Shown here piece by piece: positions 5,779-13,322 of a stretch of DNA of 15,358 nt. Position 1 is the stretch's first letter; every line of letters starts with the position of its first letter. This stretch comes from Pseudomonadota bacterium (GTDB lineage Bacteria; Myxococcota; Myxococcia; Myxococcales; Anaeromyxobacteraceae), in assembly GCA_023428085.1 (NCBI GenBank), contig JAEYZK010000451.1:1-15358 (forward strand), read 5' to 3'. Below the pieces are notes generated by a model. The model was not told the origin of the DNA. It ran no database searches and saw nothing but the letters and a program-made list of their open reading frames with translations. The position numbers and the translations under genes were made by a program.

Positions 5779-6357
5779 CTACGCGCGACGTCCGCTCTCT
5801 CCCGCACGGACCGCCCCTCCGATGAGGTGCGCGAGGCGGAGGGGCTCGGGGACGGCGCCGCGATCGGTGACGCGCGCCAGCGCCGCGGCGGCGGTCCCGG
5901 GGTCGGCGCCCTGCACCTGGAACACGAACCCGCCGCGCCGGTGGACGGGGCCGGCGCGCCGGAGGATCGCGAGCCGCGCCTCGGCGCGGGGCAGCCGGCG
6001 GACGGCCGCCTCGACCGCGGCGAGGTCCGGCGGACGGCGCATGACGGCGAGGCACGGGCGCGCGAGCCCGGCCGCGAGGCGCGGCAGGTCCACGACGTTG
6101 AACCCGCCGAGGGCGATGCCGTCGAGGAGCACGAGGTGGAGCTGCGGGAGGAACTTGCTCCGGCCGAGGAGGTCGAGGAGGACGTCGGTCGCGTTCCAGC
6201 CGTCCTGGCGGACGCGCCCCCAGAGCAGCCCCTCGAACCGCGTCCCCGCGCAGACGACGCCGGCGACGCCGACGTCGCCGCGGCCCCCGCGCCGGAACGG
6301 CGCGTCGTCGAGACCGATGGTGCGGAGCAGCCGATCGGGCGGCGGGAGCGGGCTCAC
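5779..6357 (-). CDS. DUF99 (endonuclease dU family) protein
   Basis: The 192-residue protein matches DUF99, a family best known from archaea. It resembles endonuclease V in fold and includes members named endonuclease dU (cleavage at deoxyuridine). Visible signatures are LLRTIGLDDAPF (10-21), LLDGIALGGFNVVD (77-90) and the C-terminal PEPLRLAHLIGGA (170-182). The acidic residues D17, D18, D79 and D90 are candidate metal ligands. The GTG start at 6355-6357 overlaps the upstream phosphodiesterase stop by four bases (GTGA), indicating translational coupling. Coupling to a metallophosphatase and an amidotransferase is unusual and does not by itself define a pathway. Family assignment is strong; the biochemical role in this organism is inferred. 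Confidence 0.85.
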   Translation of the reverse strand: MSPLPPPDRLLRTIGLDDAPFRRGGRGDVGVAGVVCAGTRFEGLLWGRVRQDGWNATDVLLDLLGRSKFLPQLHLVLLDGIALGGFNVVDLPRLAAGLARPCLAVMRRPPDLAAVEAAVRRLPRAEARLAILRRAGPVHRRGGFVFQVQGADPGTAAAALARVTDRGAVPEPLRLAHLIGGAVRAGESGRRA

Positions 6358-6875
6358 AGCTCCGTCTCGAACGCCGGGCCGTGCGGCGCGAGCCGCTCGC
6401 CCGAGAGCTCGAAGAAGGCGACGTGCGCGCGGCGGCCGGCGACGGTCAGGATCGCGGCGGTCCGGGGCAGGGTGAACCGCCGCGGGCCGGCGCTGCCGGG
6501 GTTCACGTAGAGGCGACCGGCGTGGACGGCCGCGCCCGGCCGGTGCGAGTGGCCGTGGACCACGATGTGCGGCCGCTCCCGGGCGAGCGCCGCGCCCGCG
6601 CGCGCCCTCGGCCGCGCGCGGTCCCCGAGGTCGTGGATCATGAAGAGGCGCAGCTCCTCGATCGGCAGGCAGACCGTCTCGGGCAGGCCGTCGAACGACG
6701 GGGCGACGTCGTTGTTCCCGCGGACGGCGGTCACGGGCGCGATCCGCGCGAGCGTGTCGAGCACCGGCGTCGTCACGATGTCGCCCGCGTGGAGCACGCG
6801 CGCGCACCCCTGGAACAGCTCCGGGAGCTTGGGGTCGGTGAGGCCGTGGGTGTCGGAGACGAGCGCGATGCGCAC
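6354..6875 (-). CDS. YfcE/MJ0936-family metallophosphodiesterase
   Basis: The 173-residue protein has the complete calcineurin-like metal site: SDTHG (D8, H10), HAGDIV (D32), RGNND (N54), IHD (H81) and VVHGHSH (H107, H109, H111). Length and motif spacing match the small MJ0936/YfcE group, which hydrolyses phosphodiesters with Mn or Ni in vitro. The GTG start gives the canonical MRIALVSDTHG N-terminus. It has no Shine-Dalgarno sequence, but a TACAAT box ends six bases before it, so the mRNA may be leaderless. It heads the operon with the DUF99 and amidotransferase genes. Confidence 0.92.
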   Translation of the reverse strand: MRIALVSDTHGLTDPKLPELFQGCARVLHAGDIVTTPVLDTLARIAPVTAVRGNNDVAPSFDGLPETVCLPIEELRLFMIHDLGDRARPRARAGAALARERPHIVVHGHSHRPGAAVHAGRLYVNPGSAGPRRFTLPRTAAILTVAGRRAHVAFFELSGERLAPHGPAFETEL

Positions 6876-6881
6876 CCCGGG

Positions 6882-6887
6882 ATTGTA
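6882..6887 (-). promoter_or_regulatory. -10 element of the phosphodiesterase operon
   Basis: On the minus strand TACAAT (6887-6882) ends exactly six bases before the GTG at 6875, so transcription is predicted to begin on the start codon. No good -35 is visible. It shares the 79-base divergent spacer with the psd promoter. Confidence 0.5.
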
Positions 6888-6936
6888 GCCGTCCGCACCG
6901 GGCCGCGGCGGCCTCCCGGACCGGGCGTTTCCCGGC

Positions 6937-6942
6937 TACACT
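6937..6942 (+). promoter_or_regulatory. -10 element of psd
   Basis: TACACT, within GGCTACACT, ends 12 bases before the psd ATG at 6955, giving a predicted leader of about six bases and no room for a Shine-Dalgarno sequence. The -35 region shows no match. Confidence 0.45.
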
Positions 6943-6954
6943 CCGTGCCCCCGC

Positions 6955-7800
6955 ATGAACGATCGTCTCTTCGTCGGCGCCCTCCGCCTCCTCCCCAAGA
7001 ACGCGATCTCCCGGGCCGCCGGCGCGCTCACGCGCTGGCGCGCCCCCGCCGGGATCCGGCACGCGGCCATGCGCGCGTTCGCCGCCCGCTACGGGATCGA
7101 CCTCTCCGAGTGCGCGGAGCTCGGCGCCTACCGCACGTTCGGGGAGTTCTTCGCGCGCCCGCTCCGGCCCGGCCTCCGGCCGATCGCCGCCGGCGAGCGC
7201 GTGGCCGTCTCGCCGGTGGACGGCGTCGTCTCCGAGGCGGGCGTCGCCGCCGGCGGGCAGCTCGTGCAGGCGAAGGGGATCGCCTACGGCCTCGCGGCGC
7301 TGCTCGGCGACGAGGGGCTGGCGCGGCGGCTCGAGGGTGGCGCGTACGCGACGATCTACCTCTCGCCGCGCGACTACCACCGCATCCACTCTCCGCTCGG
7401 CGGCGCCGTCACGGGGTACCGGTACGTGCCCGGGCGGCTCTGGCCGGTGAACCCTGCGTCCGTGCGCGCCGTCCCCGGGCTCTTCACCGTCAACGAGCGG
7501 CTCGTCACGGTGCTCGCGACCCCGCTCGGCGCCTGCGCCGTCGTCGCCGTGGGCGCCACCGTGGTGGGCCGCGTGCGCGCGTACTACGACCCCACGGTCC
7601 CGCTGACGAACCTCCGCCGCGCGCGCGTGGCCGCGCGCGACTACGAGCCGCCGATCCCCGTGGAGAAGGGGCAGGAGCTGGGCGCCTTCGAGATGGGCTC
7701 GACCGTGATCCTCGTGTTCGAGCCGGGGCGCGTGGCGCTCGACGCGCGGCTCGCCGCCGGCGCGCGGGTGCGGGTGGGGGAGGCGATCGGGGCGGGCTAG
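6955..7800 (+). CDS. psd: Phosphatidylserine decarboxylase proenzyme
   Basis: The 281-residue protein decarboxylates phosphatidylserine to phosphatidylethanolamine at the inner membrane. The self-cleavage site is MGST at 247-250. Cleavage between G248 and S249 would give a large beta chain and a small alpha chain (about 33 residues) carrying the pyruvoyl group. SPVDG (86-90) with D89, and DYHRIHSP (140-147) with H142 and H145, are the conserved processing and active-site motifs. FTVNERLV (177-184) is also typical of the family. The length matches bacterial proteobacterial-type enzymes. The ATG lies directly after a -10-like box with no Shine-Dalgarno sequence. The gene is divergent from the phosphodiesterase operon, and no pssA gene is adjacent. 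Confidence 0.96.
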   Translation: MNDRLFVGALRLLPKNAISRAAGALTRWRAPAGIRHAAMRAFAARYGIDLSECAELGAYRTFGEFFARPLRPGLRPIAAGERVAVSPVDGVVSEAGVAAGGQLVQAKGIAYGLAALLGDEGLARRLEGGAYATIYLSPRDYHRIHSPLGGAVTGYRYVPGRLWPVNPASVRAVPGLFTVNERLVTVLATPLGACAVVAVGATVVGRVRAYYDPTVPLTNLRRARVAARDYEPPIPVEKGQELGAFEMGSTVILVFEPGRVALDARLAAGARVRVGEAIGAG

Positions 7801-7879
7801 ACCTTGGCGTCCGTTCGACGGTCGCTCGCCACGCGGTGCGTAGGGGGAGGATGGTACATGGACGGAGTCCCCGCCAGGG

Positions 7880-7885
7880 TAGTCT
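7880..7885 (+). promoter_or_regulatory. -10-like element before the broken lipoprotein gene
   Basis: TAGTCT ends exactly six bases before the GTG at 7892, the same geometry as for the phosphodiesterase and miaA genes. This supports the GTG as the original start of the now broken gene. Confidence 0.35.
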
Positions 7886-7891
7886 CGCTCC

Positions 7892-8485
7892 GTGCGGGGG
7901 CGAGCTCCCTGGCGAGTGGGTGCGGTGCTCCTGGTGCTCGCCGGGTGCGCGGGGCGTCAGCCTCCCCGGTGGCTCCGCGGCGACCGCGCCGGCGTCGGCG
8001 GCTGCGGCCGAGCCCGCCGCGGCCGGGCCGGGCGTCCTGCCGTCGCTCGGCGCGCGCCAGGCGGATGGCAGCCTCGTCGAGGTGATCCAGGGTTCACTGG
8101 ACGGCAACGTCTACTTCCTCGATCTCCGCCCGCGCCCCGCGGCAAGGACGACCTCGCGGACCGCGTCGTCTTCACCCGCTGCCTCTGCCCGGATCCGGGC
8201 GCGGTCGTCGCGCTCGCGAAGGACGACGGGCGCGAGCTCTGGCGGCTGGAGGTCGGCGCGGACCTCTGGTCCACCCCGACCGCCGTGCGCGACGCGGCCG
8301 CGGGCAAGACGTGGATCGTCCAGGCCGACCGCGCCGGGCGGCTCCTGCTCGTGGACGGCGCGGACGGGAGGGTCGCGGCGCGGCTCCGGCTGGACGCCAA
8401 CGTGGAGGCGTCGCCGGCCGTGTTCGACGACACGATCGTCCTCGCGACGCGCGGCGGGACGATCTACGGGATCCGGATCCGATGA
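7892..8485 (+). pseudogene. Frameshifted lipoprotein with PQQ/BamB-like propeller repeats
   Basis: Three pieces of one protein are split over two frames. From the GTG, one frame gives a lipoprotein signal ending in VLLVLAGCAG (lipobox LAGC, Cys at residue 19). Between about 7946 and 7975 the coding pattern moves to the next frame, which reads an Ala/Pro-rich linker and then GSLDGNVYFLDLR. Between about 8122 and 8141 it returns to the first frame, which continues to the stop with GRELWRLEVGADLWSTPTA, AGRLLLVDGADGRVAARL and GGTIYGIRI. These are blades of a PQQ/BamB-like beta-propeller. Only about three blades remain of the usual seven or eight, so the gene is also short. The shifts compensate each other, so real decay and two assembly indels are both possible. 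Between the stop and hisS (8486-8600) only a short direct repeat of cccgagg is visible. Confidence 0.65.
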
Positions 8486-8587
8486 GGCGGGCGCGGGCCC
8501 CGACGTGCGGCCGCTCCTCGCCCCAGGCCCGAGGTCCGGAGCCCGAGGCCCGCTCGATCGATCCGTGCGCGCCCGCCCCGTCTCTGG

Positions 8588-8593
8588 TATCCA
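8588..8593 (+). promoter_or_regulatory. -10-like element of hisS
   Basis: TATCCA ends seven bases before the GTG start of hisS at 8601, predicting a leader of about one base. No -35 or Shine-Dalgarno sequence is evident. Confidence 0.35.
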
Positions 8594-8600
8594 TCCCGCC

Positions 8601-9845
8601 GTGAAGATCAACGGCGTGAAGGGGATGAACGACGTCCTGCCGGCCGAGGTGGGGCGCTGGCAGGAGATGGAGGCGGTCGCCCGCGAGGTGTTCGCGCTGT
8701 ACGGGTACCGGGAGATCCGGACCCCCGCGGTCGAGGCCGCGCAGCTCTTCGCCCGCGGCGTGGGCGAGGCGACGGACATCGTCAACAAGGAGATGTACGC
8801 CTTCGAGGACAAGGGCGAGGCGCTGCTCGCGCTCCGGCCCGAGGGGACCGCGGGCGTCGTCCGCGCCTTCATCGAGCACGGGGCGTACGTCGAGGGGCCG
8901 CAGAAGTGGTTCTACATGGGCCCCATGTTCCGGCGCGAGCGGCCGCAGAAGGGCCGGTACCGCCAGTTCCACCAGATCGGCTGCGAGGCCTTCGGCATCG
9001 CCGAGCCCGACCTCGACGCCGAGCAGATCGCGATGCTGGCCGACTACTTCCACCGGCTGGGCGTGACCGCGCGACTCCGGGTCAACTCGGTCGGCGACGC
9101 CAGCTGCCGGCCCGCGTACGTCGCCGAGCTGAAGGGCTACCTCACCGCGCACGAGGGCGCGCTCTGCGCCGACTGCAACGATCGCATCGAGCGGAACCCG
9201 CTCCGGGTCCTCGACTGCAAGGTCGAGAGCTGCCAGCCCGTGCTCGAGAAGGCGCCGCGCCTCCTCGAGCGGCTCTGCGACGGCTGCCGCGCGCACTTCG
9301 ATCGGGTGAAGGAGGGGCTCACCGCGCTCGGCGTGGAGTTCACGGTGGACACGCGCCTCGTGCGCGGGCTCGACTACTACGTCCGGACCGCCTTCGAGCT
9401 CTCGAGCGATGCGCTCGGCTCCCAGTCGGCGCTCGCCGGGGGCGGGCGGTACGACAAGCTCGTGGAGACGCTCGGCGGCCCGCCGACGCCCGGCGTCGGG
9501 TTCGCCCTCGGGCAGGAGCGGCTCGCGATGGTGCTCGAGAAGCTCGGCCGCGCCGCGCCCGCGCGCCGCCCCGCCGTCTTCTTCATCAGCGCCGACGCCG
9601 CGGGTGCGATGGAGGGTCTCCGCCGCGCCGCGGCGCTGCGCACGGCGGGCGTCGCCTGCGACCTCGATCCGCGCGGCGGCAAGCTGAAGGCCCAGTTCAA
9701 GCAGGCCGAGCGCGTGGGCGCGCGGTACGCGGTCGTCCTCGGCGGGAACGAGGTCGCGACCGGGCAGGCCAAGCTCAAGGACCTGGCGACGCGCGAGGAG
9801 ACGCCGGTCGCGCTCGACGAGCTCGCGGCGCGGGTGACGCGGTAG
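8601..9845 (+). CDS. hisS: Histidyl-tRNA synthetase
   Basis: The 414-residue class II synthetase charges tRNA-His. Visible signatures are KGMNDVLP (7-14), LRPEGTAGVVRA (78-89), the motif 2 region FYMGPMFRRERPQKGRYRQF (104-123), the histidine-specific VRGLDYYVRTAFE (254-266) and GGGRYD (280-285), and motif 3 PGVGFALGQERL (297-308). The insertion domain has C189, C192, C206, C211, C226 and C229, a pattern seen in many bacterial enzymes that may bind a metal. The C-terminal anticodon-binding domain covers about 324-414. The GTG at 8601 gives the family start MKINGVKGMND; the in-frame ATG at 8625 would lose the conserved KING segment. It converges with the MFS gene with only 12 bases between the stop codons. 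Confidence 0.97.
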   Translation: MKINGVKGMNDVLPAEVGRWQEMEAVAREVFALYGYREIRTPAVEAAQLFARGVGEATDIVNKEMYAFEDKGEALLALRPEGTAGVVRAFIEHGAYVEGPQKWFYMGPMFRRERPQKGRYRQFHQIGCEAFGIAEPDLDAEQIAMLADYFHRLGVTARLRVNSVGDASCRPAYVAELKGYLTAHEGALCADCNDRIERNPLRVLDCKVESCQPVLEKAPRLLERLCDGCRAHFDRVKEGLTALGVEFTVDTRLVRGLDYYVRTAFELSSDALGSQSALAGGGRYDKLVETLGGPPTPGVGFALGQERLAMVLEKLGRAAPARRPAVFFISADAAGAMEGLRRAAALRTAGVACDLDPRGGKLKAQFKQAERVGARYAVVLGGNEVATGQAKLKDLATREETPVALDELAARVTR

Positions 9846-9857
9846 CGGCCGCACCCC

Positions 9858-11069
9858 TCAGCCGGCGCGCCGCGGCGGCGGCCGGAGCCGCGCCGCCACG
9901 ATCGCCGCGAGCCCGACGAGCGCGGCCCCGAGCGCGTAGCCCGCGCCGGAGAACAGCCGCTCGTGCGCCTCCCCCGCGGCGGCGGGGCCGATCGCGCTCA
10001 TGAGGCTCTGGAGCGCGGTGGTCACGCCCATGAGCTGGCCCAGCTCGTCCTCGCGCGCGAGCCGCGAGACGAGCCCGCCCAGGGCCGGGAAGACGAAGGC
10101 GCTCGCCGCGTTCCGCGCGAGGATGATCGGGACGGCGACGAGGAGGCTCGGCGCGAGCAGGGTGCCCGCCGCGACCGCGCACTGGACCGAGAGCGCGACG
10201 AGCGCCGTGCGCCTCTCGCCGTGGCGCGGGATGAGCTGGCGCACCCAGATCCCCTGCACGAGCGCGATCACCACCCCCGCGCCCGCCATGAGCGCCCCGA
10301 GCTCCCAGGGCGCCGCGCCGAACCGCTGGATGAGGTAGACGACCTCGGTGGCGTTGGCGCCGTGAAACCCGAGGTTGAAGAGGCAGAGCGCGAGCAGCGG
10401 GAGCACGAGGATCGGCCGCCGGAACGTCCGGAGCACCGAGCCGAGCGGGTTGAGCGCGCGGGGCCGGAACGGCGAGCGATCCCGGCGCTGCGGGGGCAGC
10501 GACTCGGGCAGGAAGAACCAGCACAGGCAGGCGCTCGCGAGCGCGAGCGCCGCGGCCACGTACGCGGGGAGCTCGAGGCGCACCTGCCCCGCGGCGGCGC
10601 CGACGGCGGGCCCGATCACGAGCCCGACGCCCCACGCCATGCCGACCAGGGTGAAGTTGCGCGGCCGCTCCTCCGGCGTCGAGAGGTCGGCGATGTACGC
10701 CGTCGCCGTGGAGATGCTCCCGCCGGTGACGCCGGCGATCGCCCGCGCCAGGAAGAGGATCCAGAGCGCGCCGCCGACGCCGAAGATCACGTACCCCGCC
10801 GCCTGGCCGAAGACGCAGGCGAGGATCACGGGGCGGCGCCCGAGCCGGTCCGAGACGTATCCCAGCGCCGGCGCCGCGCAGAACTGGGCCGCGGCGTAGA
10901 CGGCCGAGAGCAGCGCGACGTGGCGGGCGTCCTGGCTGTAGCGCTGGACGAGGAACGCGCCCACCGGGAAGAGGAGGGTGAGCCCCATCACGTCGAGCAG
11001 GATGATGGAGAACGCGAGCGAGAGGGCGGTGCGGTGCGGGCGCAAGGGGACTCCGGGCCGCGGCATCAT
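9858..11069 (-). CDS. Major facilitator superfamily efflux transporter
   Basis: The 403-residue inner-membrane protein has about 12 hydrophobic helices in two halves separated by a basic loop (about 190-218). Motif A, GYVSDRLGRRP (70-80), lies between helices 2 and 3. A motif C-like segment, GVGLVIGPAVGA (147-158), lies in helix 5. Together they indicate an antiporter of the drug-efflux (DHA1/TetA-like) type. TAYIADLSTPEERPR (123-137) is also typical of this group. The substrate is unknown. The start is uncertain: the ATGATG at 11069-11064 overlaps a good -10 sequence, TATGAT. If that is the promoter, a TTG at 11045 (residue 9) would be the first usable codon. The gene is divergent from miaA across about 70 bases. 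Confidence 0.88.
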   Translation of the reverse strand: MMPRPGVPLRPHRTALSLAFSIILLDVMGLTLLFPVGAFLVQRYSQDARHVALLSAVYAAAQFCAAPALGYVSDRLGRRPVILACVFGQAAGYVIFGVGGALWILFLARAIAGVTGGSISTATAYIADLSTPEERPRNFTLVGMAWGVGLVIGPAVGAAAGQVRLELPAYVAAALALASACLCWFFLPESLPPQRRDRSPFRPRALNPLGSVLRTFRRPILVLPLLALCLFNLGFHGANATEVVYLIQRFGAAPWELGALMAGAGVVIALVQGIWVRQLIPRHGERRTALVALSVQCAVAAGTLLAPSLLVAVPIILARNAASAFVFPALGGLVSRLAREDELGQLMGVTTALQSLMSAIGPAAAGEAHERLFSGAGYALGAALVGLAAIVAARLRPPPRRAG

Positions 11070-11102
11070 AGCCCCGCAGGCCGGGCGCGGGAGCGAGGGC
11101 GG

Positions 11103-11132
11103 TTGACCCACCTCGGCGCGCCCGCGTAGATG
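11103..11132 (+). promoter_or_regulatory. Promoter of miaA
   Basis: TTGACC (11103-11108), an 18-base spacer and TAGATG (11127-11132) make a good -35/-10 pair. The -10 ends six bases before the ATG at 11139, so the transcript should begin on that codon. It also overlaps the alternative ATG at 11130, which argues against that start. Confidence 0.55.
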
Positions 11133-11138
11133 GGGCCG

Positions 11139-12086
11139 ATGGCAGCCCTCTCCGCCGGCGCGCCCACGGCGCCGGGCACCGCGCTCCTCGTCGTCGCCGG
11201 CCCGACCGCCTCCGGGAAGACGGCGCTCGCCGTCGCGCTCGCGCGCCGGGTCGGCGGAGAGATCGTGAACGCGGACTCGCAGCAGGTCTACCGCGGCCTG
11301 GACGCCGGGACCGCGAAGCCTGCGCCCGAGGAGCTCGCGGCGGTCCGGCACCACCTCGTGGACGTCGTCGAGCCCGGCGAGGGGATGGACGCCGCCCGCT
11401 GGGCGGCGCTCGCGGACGAGGCGATCGCCGGGATCGCGGCGCGGGGGCGGTTCCCGATCGTGGTCGGCGGGACCGGGCTCTACGTGCGCGCGCTCCTCCA
11501 CGGCGTCGTGGCCGCGCCGGGGCGTGACCCGGCCCTCCGCGCCGCGCTCGAGGAGGAGGCGGGGCGGCGCGGGCGGCCGGCCCTGCACGCGCGGCTCGCG
11601 GCCGTCGATCCCGAGATGGCGGCGCGGATCCGGCCCAACGACCTCGTGCGGATCGTGCGCGCGCTCGAGATCGCCGCGGGCGGCACGCGCCCCTCGGCGC
11701 TGTACGCGGCGCACGCGTTCCAGGAGGACCGGTACCGCGCGACGATCCTCGCGCTCGACCTGCCGCGGCCGGAGCTGCACGCCCGGATCGACGCGCGCGT
11801 GCCCGCGATGTTCGCGCGCGGGCTCCTCGCCGAGACCGAGCGCCTGCTCGCGCGCTGCGGCGGGCGCCTCCCGGACCGCGTGCCGATCGGGTACGCCGAG
11901 GCGGCCGCGGTCCTGCGCGGGGACCTGCCGGAGGCGGAGGCGGTCCGGCGGATCCAGGTCGCGCACCGTCAGTACGCGCGCAGGCAGGTGATCTGGCTGC
12001 GCAAGGAGCCCGGGGTGCGATGGATCCGGCCGCCGTGGGACCTGGAGTCCCTGGCGCGCTGCGTCGAGGGCGCGGCGCCTCCCTGA
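11139..12086 (+). CDS. miaA: tRNA dimethylallyltransferase
   Basis: The 315-residue enzyme transfers a dimethylallyl group to A37 of tRNAs that read UNN codons. The P-loop is GPTASGKT (21-28). NADSQQVYRG (44-53) contains the catalytic Asp D46. Other signatures are GGTGLY (110-115), RPNDLVRIVRALE (165-177), PIGYAEA (249-255) and the C-terminal AHRQYARRQVIWLRK (275-289). Length is normal. The ATG at 11139 is preferred over the one at 11130 because the -10 box covers the latter. There is no Shine-Dalgarno sequence, consistent with a leaderless message. hfq, which often follows miaA, is absent; accA follows instead. Confidence 0.96.
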   Translation: MAALSAGAPTAPGTALLVVAGPTASGKTALAVALARRVGGEIVNADSQQVYRGLDAGTAKPAPEELAAVRHHLVDVVEPGEGMDAARWAALADEAIAGIAARGRFPIVVGGTGLYVRALLHGVVAAPGRDPALRAALEEEAGRRGRPALHARLAAVDPEMAARIRPNDLVRIVRALEIAAGGTRPSALYAAHAFQEDRYRATILALDLPRPELHARIDARVPAMFARGLLAETERLLARCGGRLPDRVPIGYAEAAAVLRGDLPEAEAVRRIQVAHRQYARRQVIWLRKEPGVRWIRPPWDLESLARCVEGAAPP

Positions 12087-12118
12087 CCCGGGATGGCGGC
12101 GTCCGGGAGGCCGCGTGT

Positions 12119-12124
12119 TATAAG
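12119..12124 (+). promoter_or_regulatory. -10 element of accA
   Basis: TATAAG, in an AT-rich island (GTTATAAG) within very GC-rich sequence, ends seven bases before the GTG at 12132. This predicts a leader of about one base. No -35 match is seen. Confidence 0.45.
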
Positions 12125-12131
12125 CCGCCCC

Positions 12132-13100
12132 GTGACGAAGCTCGCTTACGCGCTCGAGTTCGAGCGCCCGCTGCTCGCGCTCGAGGCGAAGATCGCCGAG
12201 CTGAAGGAGCTCTCCGGCCCGGCGAAGGGGGACTTCGGCGAGGAGATCCAGAAGCTCGAGCGGAAGGCGCAGCGCCTCCAGGACCAGATCTTCAGCGACC
12301 TCGACCGGTGGCAGACGGTCCAGCTCGCCCGGCACCCGCACCGCCCGTACACGCTCGACTACCTGAAGCACCTCTTCACCGACTTCTTCGAGATCGAGGG
12401 CGATCGGCGGTTCTCCGCGGATCGCTCGATCGTCGGCGGGTTCGCGCGGTTCGACGGCGAGCCGGTGGTGGTGATGGGCCACCAGAAGGGCCGGAGCACG
12501 AAGGAGAACATGCTCCGGAACTTCGGCATGCCGCGGCCGGAGGGGTACCGCAAGGCGCGCCGGCTGTTCGATCTCGCCGCGCGGTTCGGCAAGCCGGTCA
12601 TCACGTTCATCGACACCCCCGGCGCGTACCCGGGGATCGGCGCCGAGGAGCGCGGCCAGGCCGAGGCGATCGCCGTGAACCTCGAGGTGATGGCTTCGCT
12701 GCCCGTACCGGTCGTCGCGGTGGTGATCGGCGAGGGCGGCTCGGGCGGCGCGCTCGCGCTCGGCGTGGCGAACCGCGTGCTCATGCTCGAGTACTCGATC
12801 TACTCCGTCATCTCGCCCGAGAGCTGCAGCGCGATCCTGTACCGCGACCCGACCAAGGCGGAGAAGTCGGCCGACGCGCTCCGCCTCACGGCGCGCGACC
12901 TCGCCGGCTTCGGCATCACCGACGAGCTCGTCCGCGAGGCGCCGGGCGGCGCGCACCGCGACGCGGCGCTCACCGCCCGGAACGTGGGCGAGGCGATCCG
13001 CAAGCACCTCGGCCAGCTCCGGCGCCTCTCCGGCCCCGCGCTCGTCGAGGATCGCTACCGCCGCTTCCGCTCGATGGGCGTGTTCGTCGAGGAGCGCTGA
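12132..13100 (+). CDS. accA: Acetyl-CoA carboxylase carboxyltransferase subunit alpha
   Basis: The 322-residue protein pairs with AccD to move the carboxyl group from biotin to acetyl-CoA, the first step of fatty acid synthesis. The N-terminal helical part LEFERPLLALEAKIAELKEL (8-27) is characteristic of AccA. The carboxyltransferase core contains GHQKGRSTKENMLRNFGMP (116-134), FIDTPGAYPGIGAEERGQ (159-176) and the oxyanion motif GEGGSGGALALG (200-211), then YSVISPE (224-230). No zinc finger is present, as expected because AccD carries it. The GTG at 12132 gives the family-like N-terminus and follows a TATAAG box; an in-frame ATG at 12093 would add 13 atypical residues. accD is not in the window. 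The 222 bases downstream hold two hairpins and the hisC promoter. Confidence 0.96.
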   Translation: MTKLAYALEFERPLLALEAKIAELKELSGPAKGDFGEEIQKLERKAQRLQDQIFSDLDRWQTVQLARHPHRPYTLDYLKHLFTDFFEIEGDRRFSADRSIVGGFARFDGEPVVVMGHQKGRSTKENMLRNFGMPRPEGYRKARRLFDLAARFGKPVITFIDTPGAYPGIGAEERGQAEAIAVNLEVMASLPVPVVAVVIGEGGSGGALALGVANRVLMLEYSIYSVISPESCSAILYRDPTKAEKSADALRLTARDLAGFGITDELVREAPGGAHRDAALTARNVGEAIRKHLGQLRRLSGPALVEDRYRRFRSMGVFVEER

Positions 13101-13187
13101 AGGGCGGAGAAGGCGCTTCCCTGCCGAACGCGCGCACGAGCGCAGGGGCGGGCGGGTGAGCCTGCCCCGGAGCGAGCCGGCGGAGGA

Positions 13188-13204
13188 GGCGGGCTCCGCC
13201 CGCC
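13188..13204. repeat. GC hairpin with the GGGCTCYGCCC core
   Basis: GGCGGGC (13188-13194) pairs with GCCCGCC (13198-13204) around TCC. The core GGGCTCCGCCC matches the GGGCTCTGCCC core of the hairpin at 36-54 apart from one base. Both copies are intergenic, which suggests a short palindromic repeat family. Confidence 0.5.
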
Positions 13205-13238
13205 GACGGGGCGAGGGCGTCACCCGAGCCCTCGATGT

Positions 13239-13269
13239 CTGGGGGGACCGGCACCATCGGTCCCCCCAG
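13239..13269 (+). terminator. Strong hairpin between accA and hisC
   Basis: CTGGGGGGACCG (13239-13250) pairs perfectly with CGGTCCCCCCAG (13258-13269) around a 7-base loop. The 12-bp stem separates accA from hisC and probably ends the accA transcript. No long T-run follows, so factor-independent termination would rest on stem strength alone. Confidence 0.6.
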
Positions 13270-13307
13270 CTACATTGCCCCAGTCGCCAAGCCTCGGGCG
13301 CGCGGGG

Positions 13308-13313
13308 TATAAA
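13308..13313 (+). promoter_or_regulatory. -10 element of the hisC operon
   Basis: TATAAA ends nine bases before the hisC ATG at 13323, predicting a leader of about three bases. It is the most AT-rich spot of the spacer. No convincing -35 is present. Confidence 0.5.
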
Positions 13314-13322
13314 CGTTCGCCC

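Noticed and set aside
6381..8600. Open frame continuous with hisS extending about 2.2 kb upstream
   Set aside because: It runs antisense to the phosphodiesterase and out of frame through psd. hisS has its canonical N-terminus at 8601. The only coding-like part is the frameshifted propeller segment near 7960-8130.
8486..8600. Direct repeat of cccgagg before hisS as a possible regulatory element
   Set aside because: The copies are only 7-8 bases long in very GC-rich sequence and can occur by chance. No T-box or other RNA leader pattern is visible.
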